64,000 nucleotides of DNA from Chrysomallon squamiferum (GCA_012295275.1 CM022672.1:4727443-4791442); one strand, 5' to 3'; positions 1 to 12,765 are shown, counted from the first letter of the stretch. Notes: generated from the letters alone by a model not told the origin. A program made the numbers and translations.

Positions 1-843
1 TTATAAGTAGCTGCATGTCAGATTAAATAAGACATGTACTTAACTTTACAGGTGTCTTCTTAATATAACAAATCTTCGTTTACACAACGACCTAAAACAA
101 TATTTGCGTTTCAAACAGATTTGGTGATGATTATTTCTGATAGGTGAATATGCTCTCGCTTAATATTACTAAAGCAATGAAAAGATTCCGAGATTAAACA
201 CGTGCGTACTTTCGTTGGTGAGCACTGGGCGGAACTGGAAATAGGCACTGAAAAGTATAGATTCTTGGTGTTTTTCACGATCTCTCTGAGCAGTGAACTA
301 CAACAGGTCTTCAACACGTAACGTTATATATATATATATATATAATGCTGTTTTCCAACTTGTAAATTAAACTGGAAAATAACGCATGCAATACACGTCA
401 ATATATCACGTCATGTTGACGTAATAAAAATAGATAAACATAATGCAAGCATAATGACGTGTTAGGTGATATTGGCAATAAAGCACGTAATCGTCACAAA
501 CATGTTAGCAGTAGAAGAATACACAAATAACGTCTAGTTAATATGACACCAAACAAATGACAAACAAGTTTTCTAATAGATTGGATTTTTTTTAATTAAT
601 TTTTTTTTTTTTATTATTATTATTAAACACCTTCAGTTAATAATGTACGGCTGTGACAAATATGTATTTTTGTACAAGGCCCGTGACTTGGTGTTGCGAA
701 AAACACTGTAACAAAATACAGCACATTACTGTTCATAACGTGAAACATTCAGTGATCATGTTCAATAATTAAAAAAAAAAGAAACAAAACAATATGTACA
801 ATAAGAAAGATAATTACATTGGATGTTATGTAACTAGGAATAT

Positions 844-845
<2 letters not shown>

Positions 846-902
<57 letters not shown>
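846..902. repeat. (CA)n microsatellite
   Basis: An essentially perfect CA dinucleotide tract of about 57 bases in AT-rich DNA. Confidence 0.95.
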
Positions 903-904
<2 letters not shown>

Positions 905-2526
905 TAATATTTATTCTTGTTAAAATATACCTGTATATTTTTATCTTATTCTTTTATTTTCTTAATACTAATGTTACGTAGATGTTCAAGCGAACACTAA
1001 AGATAACAAAAATCCGATGAAAGAGCAAATAAATTTTAATGATTTGTCATCAGAATCACAGACGTACACATCGTAAAACAGTGAAATAAATAATGTTAAA
1101 CCGACATTGAAAAATATGAAACTACTGTTTTAAATAACCATGAACACAATGTCATAACGACATTGAACAAATACAAAACTGATTTAAATAAGCAGAATAT
1201 TATTAATGCCCATATGACATTAGCAAACATGAATCAATAATAAAAAGTAAAAAGAAAGAAAGAAACAAAAAAAAAAACCATTTTTTTAAAAATATGAAAT
1301 TGCTTGGAATAATCAGAACCATTATTACCGTCGTAACAGGAGAAAAAATAAAAATTATTTCAAGTAGATAAAATTAAAATCTATCTGAAATCGACATAAA
1401 AAACGTATAACTATTTTACATAACCATGTCAGAATTGATGCCAGAAAAAAAAAAAATGTTTTATAAGTTAAATAATCACATAATACTGAAAACTGAATTA
1501 AAATTCATCTGATCAGTGTCGGAATATGAACATTCAAAATTAGAAAATTAACAACAAGAAACATAATTAAAGCCATAATCAATTTAAAAATGAGCAGAAA
1601 AAGTGAATTATATAATCAAGAAAATAAAATCAGAACTCTGAATAAAACAAGACACTGTATCATAACATGTTAACATTAATAAAAAAGAAAAAATAATAAT
1701 AATAATTAATGATCTGTAACAATAACAATATATATTTGGGAAAACAGCATGATGTATTTAAATATAATACAACCGTATATATCAAATTAAACTGTACATA
1801 TATTTACACTGTGGGTTTCAAACCCGTACAGAAAAAAATATAAATAATTTGAACGAGTCAGTTATATGAAAAAATGACTGATCAGTGACGTCATCCGACT
1901 GTGACTAAACGTACAGGGTCAATACAGCGAACACTTTGTGGCTGAGAAAGGTAAAGCAACAACCTTTCAAACCAAAAGAAAAAATCATTATAAGCCAATC
2001 GACTGTAGATGACGATGAAGATTGATAGCCCGCACTCATTGAGTAAACAGATTAGGTGGGAAAAAGAATTTAAAGTAAATCTGCACAGGTGCGAAAACAT
2101 AGGCTAAATACATTTCCCATACGTTTATTCGTTTTCCTCGCAAGCAACCCTTTGTTAATAATAAAGTATGACGAGACCGCAGTAGTGGCTGTTATTTACA
2201 TTTCTTATCTACAGTATCATTATGTTTTGTGAAAGAAAGTTGTTTCTTTTCTTTTTAAAACAAAACATCGAATATCGTGCATAATGATTCACTTATTGTC
2301 GCTTGTCTTTGAGTAAATCACAATGTTTATATGGGTGGTTCTCAACTGGTATCTATTTTGACTCGTCTTGTCTGTATTCGGAATATATTTAGACTATGTT
2401 AACACAGCCAGAAGTACACCAGCTGGTTAAAAGAAAGAAATCAACAAATTCATATTCTTAAAAGTTGAACTGTTTGTAACAAGAATAAGTGGGAGAGGCA
2501 ACCAACAACAGTTCGTGCAAATAACT

Positions 2527-2580
2527 TTAAATTTCAATACATACATACACATGTATACACATACACACATAGCCATATAT

Positions 2581-2613
<33 letters not shown>

Positions 2614-2814
2614 CATACATTCATAAATACATGCACATAAATATACACACGCTTATACATACACACACACATACATATACACATAAATACATATACACAT
2701 ACACATACGTACACATTCATACAAATATTCCTTCATACATGCATGTACACACACATACATATATACAAAAACATACATTTATGCATACAAACACATACAC
2801 ACATGCATACATAT

Positions 2815-2861
<47 letters not shown>

Positions 2862-2862
2862 A
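2527..2862. repeat. TACA/CA/TA complex microsatellite
   Basis: About 330 bases of interleaved TACA, CACA, CATA and TATA words, ending in a pure CA tract. It creates apparent Thr/His/Tyr-rich or Cys/Val-rich open frames on both strands that are not genes. Confidence 0.9.
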
Positions 2863-3878
2863 CTTATGACGTAAAATTCACATAATTTAAAATCACAACT
2901 GTACATATTTTTTGTGCCTTAAACCTTAACTTTCAGTTATGTAACAAAGTCCATTAAAGTTATCCGACGTTCTTAAAAAAAAGAAAAAAAAAATAATGTT
3001 TTGAATAACGAAATCTGCCTCTTCTTATAAAGATATAATACATCTATCACAGATTCTATAGATAAATAACAAAGTTATAATAATAATAATAATAATCATA
3101 ATCATAACAATAATAGTATGTAAACAGAAAATTAGTATAATATTGGCGAATATAGAATACGAACCATTTTTGCAAGACCCTACAAAATGATAAACTTTCC
3201 AGACGTTAAAATAAAATGTTTTTCAATATACAGCTATTCATTAATTGGTATTAATACTTTCTATTAATCATTCACATTCACAAACACGTTTCTGATCGAG
3301 GCACTGGTGGAAACGAAGAGGTACGCTGAGTGACGCCATTTTTGTCCTATTTCTGAGCTTGTATGGAGTCGGAGTCGTTTACTTAGCAAAAAACAACAAA
3401 AAAAAACCCAGAAACGTTTTGTTGTACGACGTGTTTAAATAGCTTGTGAATTTTAGACTGGTTTACCCTCCGAGCCTATACTGAGCTTCTTCAGAGACGT
3501 TTACTTAGCAAAACAAGAGTGAAAACCAGAAACATTTTATTATATATCGTTATCAAACATCTATAAATTTTGACTGGTAAATTAATATTTTTTTTAAAAC
3601 GGTCGATGAAGAAATAAACGATAATGAATAATAATCAGCTTATGGCGTCTGCTTCGCGAGATCGGACTCGTTGACCTCAGCTCAGCGTACCCTTAGTTCC
3701 TGAAATCATTTCCCTATCACAAGCACTCAGGAAAATTTAAATCTTACTACGTCACCGAAAACAGTAACTTTGTCATGCAGTATTGTGAATATCAGTATTT
3801 GAAACACAAACCTAGCCAATTTTTTTTATATATCCAGTAGGTTATTTTAAGGTAGCTAATAATATTTGATTTTCGCTG

Positions 3879-3929
<51 letters not shown>

Positions 3930-3954
3930 TTAGAACTATTACTACATGTACTAC

Positions 3955-3994
<40 letters not shown>

Positions 3995-3995
3995 T
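3879..3995. repeat. (AAT)n followed by (TAG)n triplet tracts
   Basis: A run of about 17 AAT triplets is followed, after about 20 bases, by about 14 TAG triplets. It lies just downstream of the minus-strand stop codon at 4029. Confidence 0.9.
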
Positions 3996-4028
3996 AATAA
4001 TGATAACAAAAATGGTAATGTTAACGGT

Positions 4029-4751
4029 TCAGTACGCCTGGAGCTGAGCCGCGTCTATGGGACGGGACAGACTCCCACTGTACCTACAGTCCTTGGCGTT
4101 ACCGCACAAACTTCGCTCCTCTAATCCCTGAGTCGACAGCGAAGCCGCGTCACACAGCGCCGCTGCGTCCGTTAAAACGCTGGGTTTCCCCACACAAACG
4201 TTCGACGGCGTCGTAGTTTCCTCCGCTTCGAACGGAACGGAGTCGGCCAGAGGAAGCCTGGCTCGAAAGTTCGAACAGCTTTTCGTCAGGCGCGGTTCCG
4301 GCATCGATCTCCGCCTGTTCATCTCCGCTTTCGACAGACTTCTGCACGAGACCGTCGCGCTCTCTCCGTCTTCGGCGAGCTTGCCCAGTTTGTGCACGAC
4401 GAAAGAGACCGTTTCGCGCTTCGGAGACGACTTGAACATGAATCGGTTCGGTCCGCCGGCTTTCCGAGTGGGAGGCGGCGTGGCCGGCCGGTTCCGCCGT
4501 TTCCGGAAGAGTTCTTCGGGGCACGTGTTGGCACGTTGTCGCTGCTGCGGAATGACGAGGCCGCCCTCGCACAGCTCGACGCTGGCGGAGTTGCTGGGAA
4601 CGGAGTAGTCTTCAACCATGATTTCAGGCAACTGAATCGAAAGTGCTGCTCCGTTCGTGGGATCGGAGTTCGCTCTCGGTCGGATTTCTTCGTTCACGGT
4701 CAAATACGTCGGAGATTTGGAATCCGGGGATAAACTTGGTTCTCGCGACAT
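4029..4751 (-). CDS. Unrecognised protein rich in basophilic phosphorylation-type motifs
   Basis: I do not recognise this 240-residue frame. It is far richer in GC and CG than its surroundings and stays open for 720 bases, which argues that it is coding. The ATG at 4751 has an A at -3; a possible splice acceptor and then a run of 17 A precede it. The protein is predicted to be disordered, with Ser, Pro and Arg abundant, and no membrane segment or enzyme motif is visible. Arg-x-Arg-x-x-Ser/Thr-type words recur: RPRANSDP near residue 25, RQRANTCPE near 72, a basic stretch before RPATPPP near 88, and RRRSMPEP near 147. Such words are typical targets of basophilic kinases, and several could be 14-3-3 docking sites; this is inference. 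The frame at 5166-5624 lies 415 bases upstream on the same strand and may belong to the same gene, but I found no phase-consistent splice joining them. Confidence 0.6.
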   Translation of the reverse strand: MSREPSLSPDSKSPTYLTVNEEIRPRANSDPTNGAALSIQLPEIMVEDYSVPSNSASVELCEGGLVIPQQRQRANTCPEELFRKRRNRPATPPPTRKAGGPNRFMFKSSPKRETVSFVVHKLGKLAEDGESATVSCRSLSKAEMNRRRSMPEPRLTKSCSNFRARLPLADSVPFEAEETTTPSNVCVGKPSVLTDAAALCDAASLSTQGLEERSLCGNAKDCRYSGSLSRPIDAAQLQAY

Positions 4752-4887
4752 TGTTTTTTTTTTTTTTTTTCTGAATTGTCTTCCAAATGAATTTGTAATC
4801 AGCGAAACAAAAAGTAATTCACAAAATTACAACAACTGTCAGCAAGAAATCAGTTGTGGAAAAAAGAAAACGATATCTTGAGTTTAC

Positions 4888-4950
4888 AAAGTCTTCTTTA
4901 GTCTGTTCTATGTATGGCAAAAGACCTTTTCGCAATAATCCGTTTTCATC
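4888..4950 (-). other. Possible 63-base mini-exon
   Basis: On the minus strand a T-rich tract ending in GTCCAG precedes an open stretch of exactly 21 codons (starting DENGLLRK), which ends at a GTAAAC donor. It sits between the two larger minus-strand frames and would be phase 0 at both ends. Neither the best donors of the upstream frame (phase 1) nor the acceptor before 4751 match that phase, so the exon is unproven. Confidence 0.25.
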
Positions 4951-5165
4951 CTGGACATAAATAAATAAAAACAGATGTGTGGTGCTACAAGAAATCGGCT
5001 GCTGCTCTTTGACGTTGCTTCTGAAAAAACCCGCTGAAACTGACATTCGCTGTTAGTCACAGTCAATTTATACTGTTGTCAAGTTCACAACGTTTCTCTC
5101 ACTATTGGTCAGACTCACTCTCTCGACAAACGATCGATTCCCATCGATCCATCTAAACTGGCCTG

Positions 5166-5624
5166 TTACGAATTGTCTGGTCGTTCAGCGCGGGAACCGC
5201 AGTGTTTACTTCTGTTAGCTGGCAAGCACGACTGTTGCTCGGAATTTCGGTCCGCCTCGTCGATTGATCGCTCACTATTTGTCATGCGCAGTTTTTCATA
5301 TCCGGCCAGCTGCCGTTTGAATTTTTGCATGTGGTGTTGCTGGCTTTGTAGCTCTGTGTACTGCTGCTGTGACAAATGTCGTCGCAGTGCATCACAGCGT
5401 TGTTGTTCGTGCTGGTGGATTGTGGCGCAGTGTTTGGAAAATAAGTCAGACGGAAATGTTTTCGGCGTATTCTTCTTGGACGTTGACCTACAGACGGCTG
5501 ACAGATCTGCTGGCGAGCATTGGTTGCTCAGTCTCGGAGCAATGTTTTCAAAGACTCTGTCGTTGTGGACAATACGACTGCTGTTGTCGTTTGAATGAGT
5601 AAATATCCCAACGTCATCCCCCAT
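5166..5624 (-). CDS. Unrecognised Gln/His-rich protein or 5' exon
   Basis: A 152-codon frame runs from an ATG in good context (AAAATGG) at 5624 to TAA at 5166. Just upstream, near 5653, a pyrimidine-rich stretch ending in TTTCAG looks like a 3' splice site, suggesting a leader intron. Base composition is clearly GC-richer than the flanks. The middle (about residues 62-105) is rich in Gln, His, Arg and Leu and could form an amphipathic helix or short coiled coil. No known domain is evident. The frame could be a complete small protein or the first coding exon of a gene that continues to 4029-4751. Internal donors that might shorten it are AATA|GTGAGC near 5272 and AGAA|GTAAAC near 5208, both phase 1. 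Confidence 0.45.
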   Translation of the reverse strand: MGDDVGIFTHSNDNSSRIVHNDRVFENIAPRLSNQCSPADLSAVCRSTSKKNTPKTFPSDLFSKHCATIHQHEQQRCDALRRHLSQQQYTELQSQQHHMQKFKRQLAGYEKLRMTNSERSIDEADRNSEQQSCLPANRSKHCGSRAERPDNS

Positions 5625-6617
5625 TTTCCAACAGAATTATTAACTGATCACCTGAAACTGAAAGAAACAATGATGTACACACACATACACACACACACAT
5701 ATATATATATATATACACACACAAAGACACAATAATACATTAATAATAATGAAACCATTTTCAAATCGCGTGCATATTTACATTCATAAATGCATTAAAT
5801 AAGTCAAATCATGTCCGGTTGTAAATTCAGCGATCATTTATTGAGTTACTTATTTATTTTCTTATGTATGATTTAATTTGATTGCTTATTTTATTTTAAA
5901 TTGTGTGTATTATCATTATTATTGTTGTTGTTGTTTTTGTAATTGTTGTGGTTATCATCTTGGAACATGCTATGAATACTTAACTTCTTTTCTTCAGCCA
6001 TATCATTATCTTTAGGCAAAATTATTTGATTTCCTGAATGTAATCAAGTCGCCATTGCTTCCATTGGGTAGCGGTTTTCTAACCATATTATGCATTTCTA
6101 TTCACAAGTTAAAAACACGTATATGCATACTCAAACACGTTTTTTTTTTTTTTTTAACTGCCCACTGAATAAGACCAGCATCTGTCGTGTAATGCGCACA
6201 TTCTGATCACAGAAGTAACCAATCTGTTATGTAATTTGCATAAACGTCCTTCCCAGTTTTATTTATTTCTGTTTCTGATAATCTCGTCGTTGCGTAAACC
6301 TGTCTCCCAACATGGTGAACAAATTAACCGAGTTCGTGCGATGTCGAACTGACCAGTCATAACTTAACTTGTTTCTGTTATGGTGGTCATCTGATGTCCA
6401 CGCATTCACATAACGAATATGTGAACGAAACCAGTCCCCACCAGAACAAAGTTCTTGGTTAATAATTAGCTTTATTCTTTAAATATGTCTCTTTCAAATG
6501 CATATTTAGTTTTCAAAGACAAAATACACAAGATCCAGAGTAATGTGTAGAGTTTATTTGAAGGTGATTTATGTAGAAACTGAAACTGATTATTCTTTAA
6601 CCGTCATCAAATGAATT

Positions 6618-6766
<149 letters not shown>

Positions 6767-8055
6767 TCTGTTTCACATGTATTTCTTTTCTCATACACAC
6801 ATAATCAAATTAATATCGTTTTGCACTAACTGCTTTGAAAACGTATCAAACGTGCAGCTAGCAGTGTTGTTCTGTGAACTAACGTGTAAGACGCGTTTAC
6901 TCTAACCAGTGAACTACAACATTAAAAGGCTAGTCATTAAACACGTTACGTTGTGCCTGCTGACATTTTACATCAATAACAAAGATTATTACTGAACAGG
7001 CGAACATAACAACTGATAAGGAAGTTAATAACGTAAAGTAAATACTTAAAATAGTTTTGAAAAGATAGTGTAATTATAATCATATTTCAGAAGAGTTTGA
7101 AGCTAATTTCAACTTACTTTTCAATTATAATGCTTCATTTATAGACTCGAAGAAAGAGTAATTTATTTTTTTCAGTTTATTATGGATCCTGAAGTTCCCT
7201 CCATTTGCTTATTTTTGCATTCATCTGAAACTGTTTATTCAACGGTCGTTCTGATAATTATATCAATCGCTGGATCGGGTAACAACATTAAAGCATCACA
7301 AAATAGTCTTTGTGTCACGAAAAAAAACCCTCTAATTTCCATAAATAAGGTGACGGGATTTTTTTCGCCCGATAAATTTGATTTTCGTTTCGTAATGAAG
7401 TTATCTCAAATGATCGAAATCCGTGTGACCGCAGTGATATGTTATGTCAGCAGTTCGGTAAACCAAAGCGAATCCCAGAGAAAAACGTAGTTCCCAAATG
7501 TCGGGCATTATTTTCCCTCGCGTTCTTATCTGGCACAAGTCTTGTTATAAATCAGAATTAGTAAATTAGAAAACAGTCGTGCTCAGTCTAGCTTGAAAGT
7601 GTGAGACTCTTAATCGATACTCTATTTTCTAAAAGAAGAATTTTGTTTGCATAATATTAAACGGTAGCCTGTATTTTAAACGAGTCGGAAAATCACAGAT
7701 TAATATTTATTTGTTTCGTTTATCTGTTCTTCTTCTTTCTATTATTATTATTATTATTATTATTATTGTTGTTGTTGTTGTTGTTGTTTTTCGCAAAGTA
7801 TAGCAAAACATCAAAACACTGCAAAACAACTGGTGCCGTGGACAATGGGATCAAATACTCCAATCCGTGTCCATCGTCCGATTTGACAAAGACAGTGATG
7901 TGTGCTTGTATAGCATTAGAAAAATAAATATAACGATTCCCATACTAATTGTCGGTGGCAATAGGCCCAGGCATAGTTGTTGTTTTGTTGTTTACTTTTG
8001 TCTGAAATTGTCGTTTCAAAATAACATTAGTGTTACTTAATAACCATTAAGACTT

Positions 8056-8056
8056 A

Positions 8057-8104
<48 letters not shown>

Positions 8105-8240
8105 GAAACAGCCAACAACGATAATGATGATGATGATAAAGATGATGGTGAAGATATAATAATAATAAAAATAAAAGGAACAATATTTAATAATGATAGT
8201 GATGATGATGTTGATATAATAATAATAATAATGATAATAA

Positions 8241-8312
<72 letters not shown>
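8056..8312. repeat. (AAT)n/(GAT)n imperfect triplet tract
   Basis: Two long AAT tracts flank a degenerate GAT/AAT centre. The poly-Tyr and poly-Ile frames seen through it are artefacts of the triplets. Confidence 0.9.
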
Positions 8313-9630
8313 CCATTTCAGCTTATTTAGGTAGATACTATTCTGTGTAAAAATAAAAAAAAAAGAAGTTGTCAGTATTAAGAAAACGAATTCAAACAGA
8401 GCATTGGATAAATCGATTGTGATACGTTAATGTGACAGGAAAATAACTAAATGTGACACAAGTCACGAGCTGACATAATTCTGCTTGAAGAAGGAAAAGT
8501 AAACATTTCGTAAACAGTAGACAACCATTACTTCTTGATTTTTTTTTTTTTTTTTTTATAGTTATTATAATGGAGATGATGATAACGATGATGATTGTCA
8601 TTACCATTATCATTATTTATTAGCGATTCAGGTTATGATGAAGTAATTAATCAGTCAATCGAAAAATTGTTTCAGAATTACGAATAATTTCTTTTTTTAA
8701 TTGTCATTATTACGTCTTTACAATTTTGTTTTATTTTGTTGATATGTAGTCGTGGAAACGGTTTAAACGGTGACTTGGAAGAAACATTCACGCCACTCGT
8801 TCACCGAATCAAGATTTATTTCAGCAAGAAACAATATCTTAGAAGCATGGAAATCGAATTAGACTATTTTACTTGTTCCACCGAAGATTCACACTTTAAC
8901 AACGATTAATAACAATCCCCTTGATTTATTTAATTACATATTTAAAAAATACATACCTTTATCTTCATAAACGATTATCCTGACTGCAGATTTTCGAAAA
9001 AGAAATTCGCAATACCGCACTTTTTGTTTTTTTTTCCTTTTTAAGTACAGTTGTGAATAGTTTGATAAATTTGTAATTTTTTTTTTTTTTAATTTAATTA
9101 TTATTATTATTATTATTATTATTATAATTATTCTGTTAATTTTAACTCAACTAGTAACGTCTCTTTGTCACACAAACTCAAAAAGCGTTCTGAATTTGCG
9201 TACAATAAAACGTTTGTTATCAGAGTCAAACATTTCATTTCGTTCGGTTCACTATAGCTCTGTAAACTTTGCTCGAGAAAAAAAAAAAAAAAAAAAAAAA
9301 AAATCCTCAGTAATGAACAATGCCACTGTTTGAAAGGTAATGAAATCGTGAATAGATTGCTTCGTTCATTAACCCGCTAATCAAATAAAACGAAAACATT
9401 TGACAGACTGGTTACGATACGAATGAAGTTAAACAGATTTAAATGTTTCTCGATGTTGATAACTGTTTTGTGTGATTGGGTTGTTTTTGTTTGTTTTGTT
9501 GGGGGGGGGTTAAGCTGAAAATGGTGAAAGGTATTTGTTGAGATATTGGGTCTGGAATGAGAAATTATTGTAAATGTTGGAAGGAAAATGAAAAATGTCA
9601 GCTGAAAAAACCGTCAGATAACAAATCTGA

Positions 9631-9634
<4 letters not shown>

Positions 9635-9712
<78 letters not shown>
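9635..9712. repeat. (GA)n microsatellite
   Basis: About 78 bases of GA dinucleotide, a homopurine strand. Confidence 0.95.
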
Positions 9713-9715
<3 letters not shown>

Positions 9716-11007
9716 CGGAGTCACAAAAATAGACAGAAACACATATTAGAGTCACTGAGATAGAAAAAGAGAAAAGCCTTTCAGAGGAAAAGGTCTCTTA
9801 TCAGAATTTTTATTTCTGCTTTTTTCAATATAACTGTGCAAACTTTGTCGAGATAACATTTGCGTAATCAACCAAGCCATTGCCTGGAAGGTAATAATAT
9901 TGTGAATAAACGTGTTTGCTGCATTAACATGATAAACCTGTCTCAGGGAAATAAAAAAAAAAGACGAGTCCATAACAAGCGTTCTTCGACATTTTTGTGA
10001 TGAAATCAGGTTCCTAACCACCTACACCTAAACTGTGATAATCTAATAAAATCACAGTTGACAGGCATGCTGATAGGAAAATCAAGTCACACAAGCTGAT
10101 TTCAAGGTTTTAGTTGATAAAGAAAGGTGGGTTTGCTTGAAGGATTGGTTTGTTTTGATCTCGGTAAAAAGAACAAAGGTTGGTGTTTGGTTCGTTGGAT
10201 AACCTTGGCTGCAGAAATATTGCAAAAGAATGAAAAAAAAAAAAAAAAAAAAAAAAAACCCCAAAGAATCTAAAGAAAAAAAGATGGTTAGAAAGAATAA
10301 TTTATAAACAAAAATAAATATAATTAAAAAGTACAAAAAAAAAAAAAAAAAAAAAAAAAAAAGAATCGGTGAAAAGATTCGAATTTAAGAGGACTGAGAG
10401 AGAAAAAAAAAAAATACAAAACAAAACACACACACAAGACTGGATCGTAAACGTAGGCATATATATAATAATATAAAAAATGTAAAGACAAAAAGAATGA
10501 AAAGAAAAGATAAAATAAAATAAAAAGTAAGATATATATGGAAAGAAAGAAAATCACAAACTGAATTTCATAAAGCGAAACGGATTGGAGACAAACATGA
10601 AATAAAATATATTAAATAAGTCAGGCGGGATAACTGCACAAACTACTCACAAATAACGTTAGGAATTATGAATCGCATTTAGGAAGAATCTTCAGTATTA
10701 TGATTAGTTTATAAAAGGCAGTGGTATCCGCTTTCCTAACTGTTGGAAGATGTATTTAAAAATGCCTTACAAGAAATTAAAGGGGGAAAAAAAATGTCCT
10801 GGCTAATAGCAGGTTTGCTCTCTGTTATCTACATCGATTATCTCCCATTAGTCATATGCATATTTGTCAGATTCGAACTTGACGACCTCTATGTGATGAC
10901 GTAAGATTAAAACAGTGTGGACTGCTTATTTGGAATTAAGAAATTTGACAATAAATGTTTTTGTTTCCAAACTGGCGTTATAAAAATTACTTATACACAA
11001 TATAGGA

Positions 11008-11077
<70 letters not shown>

Positions 11078-11146
11078 TTTTATTATTTTGTTTATTATTT
11101 TATTTTTTTATTTTTTTGAGAATTGAAATGTTTTAAGTCCAAAATA

Positions 11147-11858
11147 CAGTATTCCCTCGCTATTCGCGGGGGTTACGTTCTTTATCCCCCCGCGAATAGC
11201 GAAAAACCGCGAATATTGGATGCGGTTTTAAAACGTCTATTATGAGATTATATACGGTACTAAATGCTTCCCAAACACTTTCTAAAGACACTCTTACTCA
11301 TTAATACAGTAATAATGTAGCAGTTATGTATTTCACTAATGTAGTAATGATAATGTAAACGCATTTTAATTTTGTACTGAAACAATATTTTAATCAGAAA
11401 GAAACGTAAGTACAGGAGGACAGTAACACCGCATAGCATAGTTACCCATACTGTATTACTGTACCGTAAAGTCATTTTCTATGCGTACAACATATGTATT
11501 AGAATTGACAGAAAGTGGAACAAATTTAAAGGCAAACAGACAGATAAATACAGTACGCACAGTTCAGGTAATAATAATACAATTCAGTAATAATATGCAA
11601 TTAAAAACATTATTAATACACGGTCACAAAAAATATGCACTGTACATACAGTGTATGCATTTATAAAAAAAATACGTACTGTATTGCAATAATAATTGAA
11701 AAAAATTGATATTGTTTGTGCGGTTTACCGAGCATTTGTTTTTATGACGTTATGACGCTCGCCTGGTATACCAGCATACGATGCGATAGGGTTAAGAGCC
11801 TAACCCGCGAATATGTGGGGCCGCGAATGGGGAACCGCGAATAGGTGAGGGTATACTG
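11147..11858. mobile_element. Non-autonomous pogo/Tigger-like DNA transposon (MITE)
   Basis: The element begins CAGTATTCCCTCGCTATTCG and ends with the inverted counterpart of CAGTATACCCTCACCTATTC, giving terminal inverted repeats of about 24 bases with a few differences. TA flanks both ends (11145-11146 and 11859-11860), as expected for Tc1/mariner/pogo target duplication. Both subterminal regions carry several copies of ATTCGCGG or its complement, and the left end can fold into a GC stem (11158-11199). The 712-base body holds no transposase-length frame. The CAGT...CCCTCGCTATTCGCGG end resembles Tigger/pogo termini, so mobilisation in trans by such a transposase is inferred. Confidence 0.8.
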
Positions 11859-11908
11859 TATTATAAGGAGGCTGCCGTTTTGTTTCTGTGACGTCACTGA
11901 AATAAATA

Positions 11909-12235
11909 CAGGTACCGGGCCAATTATCTGGACATGTTGGGGCCTGAGGCATTTGGGATTTCTGGATTGTCCGGTTTTCTGATACCAAGGCATCTAAATA
12001 CGTAAATTAGTCATAAACATTTTAAAATTAAAAACATAAAGAAAATTGACGATACACAACTGTGGCGACTCGACACGTAAACAATGCGGCGAGTGAATGA
12101 ACGCCACGCGGCTTGAAAGAGTAGTTCCGGTCTGGTGAGGACAACACCCGCGCGCGCGAACTATGAAAATAGCGTCCGGGAAAAATTTCCGGTTTTCTGG
12201 TCTTTCCGGACGCCGGATAATTGGTCCGGTACCTG
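11909..12235. mobile_element. Second, unrelated TA-flanked MITE
   Basis: This 327-base element starts CAGGTACCGGGCCAATTATC and ends with the inverse of CAGGTACCGGACCAATTATC, a terminal inverted repeat of at least 20 bases with one mismatch. TA dinucleotides flank it at 11907-11908 and 12236-12237. Inner copies of a TTCCGG/TTCTGG word are present near both ends. It has no coding capacity. Its ends differ from those of the neighbouring element, so the two are separate families, both probably of the pogo/Tc1-mariner type. Confidence 0.8.
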
Positions 12236-12239
12236 TATA

Positions 12240-12377
12240 TGAATAATAAACGAAAAGTGGTTACACAAGTGCTGATCCTGCTCTCCCTTATAAGCGGAAC
12301 ACAATGAGAAGGATCAGAGTTTTAAAAACTTGAAACATTTAAAATAGTCAATTCAGTATTGATAATGGTTTGAAAAA

Positions 12378-12471
<94 letters not shown>

Positions 12472-12765
12472 GAATGATAATTTACAAAAAGACAAACAAC
12501 ATGATGTAATTGTTAGAAAATATGTATTCTTTTATTAAAACTTGCCCAGGTACATAGCAAAAAGTGGAAATAAACTGATATGAAAAGATATAATTATTAT
12601 GCAAAACGTTCGTTTCCAAAAAATGATATGAACATAACAGTAGAACATTCGGATGAGCCATGTAATTCTTCATCACAGAACATGTAAAGTATAAAAAAAA
12701 AAAAAGAAGAAAAAAAGTAGCAGCAACAGCAGCATCAGTAGTCGTAGCAGTAGTAGAAGTTAGTA

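Larger units (their letters stand above)
1..4028. other. AT-rich flank, possible 3' UTR of the minus-strand locus
   Basis: No coding region is convincing here. The segment is AT-rich, with poly-A/T runs, a CA tract, a TACA/CA complex repeat and two triplet tracts. Because the frame at 4029-4751 reads leftwards and stops at 4029, part of this segment may be its 3' UTR. Several TTTATT words (AATAAA on the minus strand) occur but none can be singled out. A full palindromic CRE-type word TGACGTCA lies at 1886-1893. The short open frames at 111-317 and 1891-2100 have no recognisable protein features. Confidence 0.5.

Noticed and set aside
4381-4733. Plus-strand frames opposite the 240-residue protein
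   Set aside because: They are shadow frames of GC-rich minus-strand sequence, and no plausible product is seen. The minus frame is longer and has recurring motifs.
7182-7490. 102-codon plus-strand frame
   Set aside because: It is AT-rich with no motif and no splice or promoter context, so it is probably chance.
11147-11858. Autonomous transposon with its own transposase
   Set aside because: The longest internal frames are about 60-80 codons with no DDE-type motifs.
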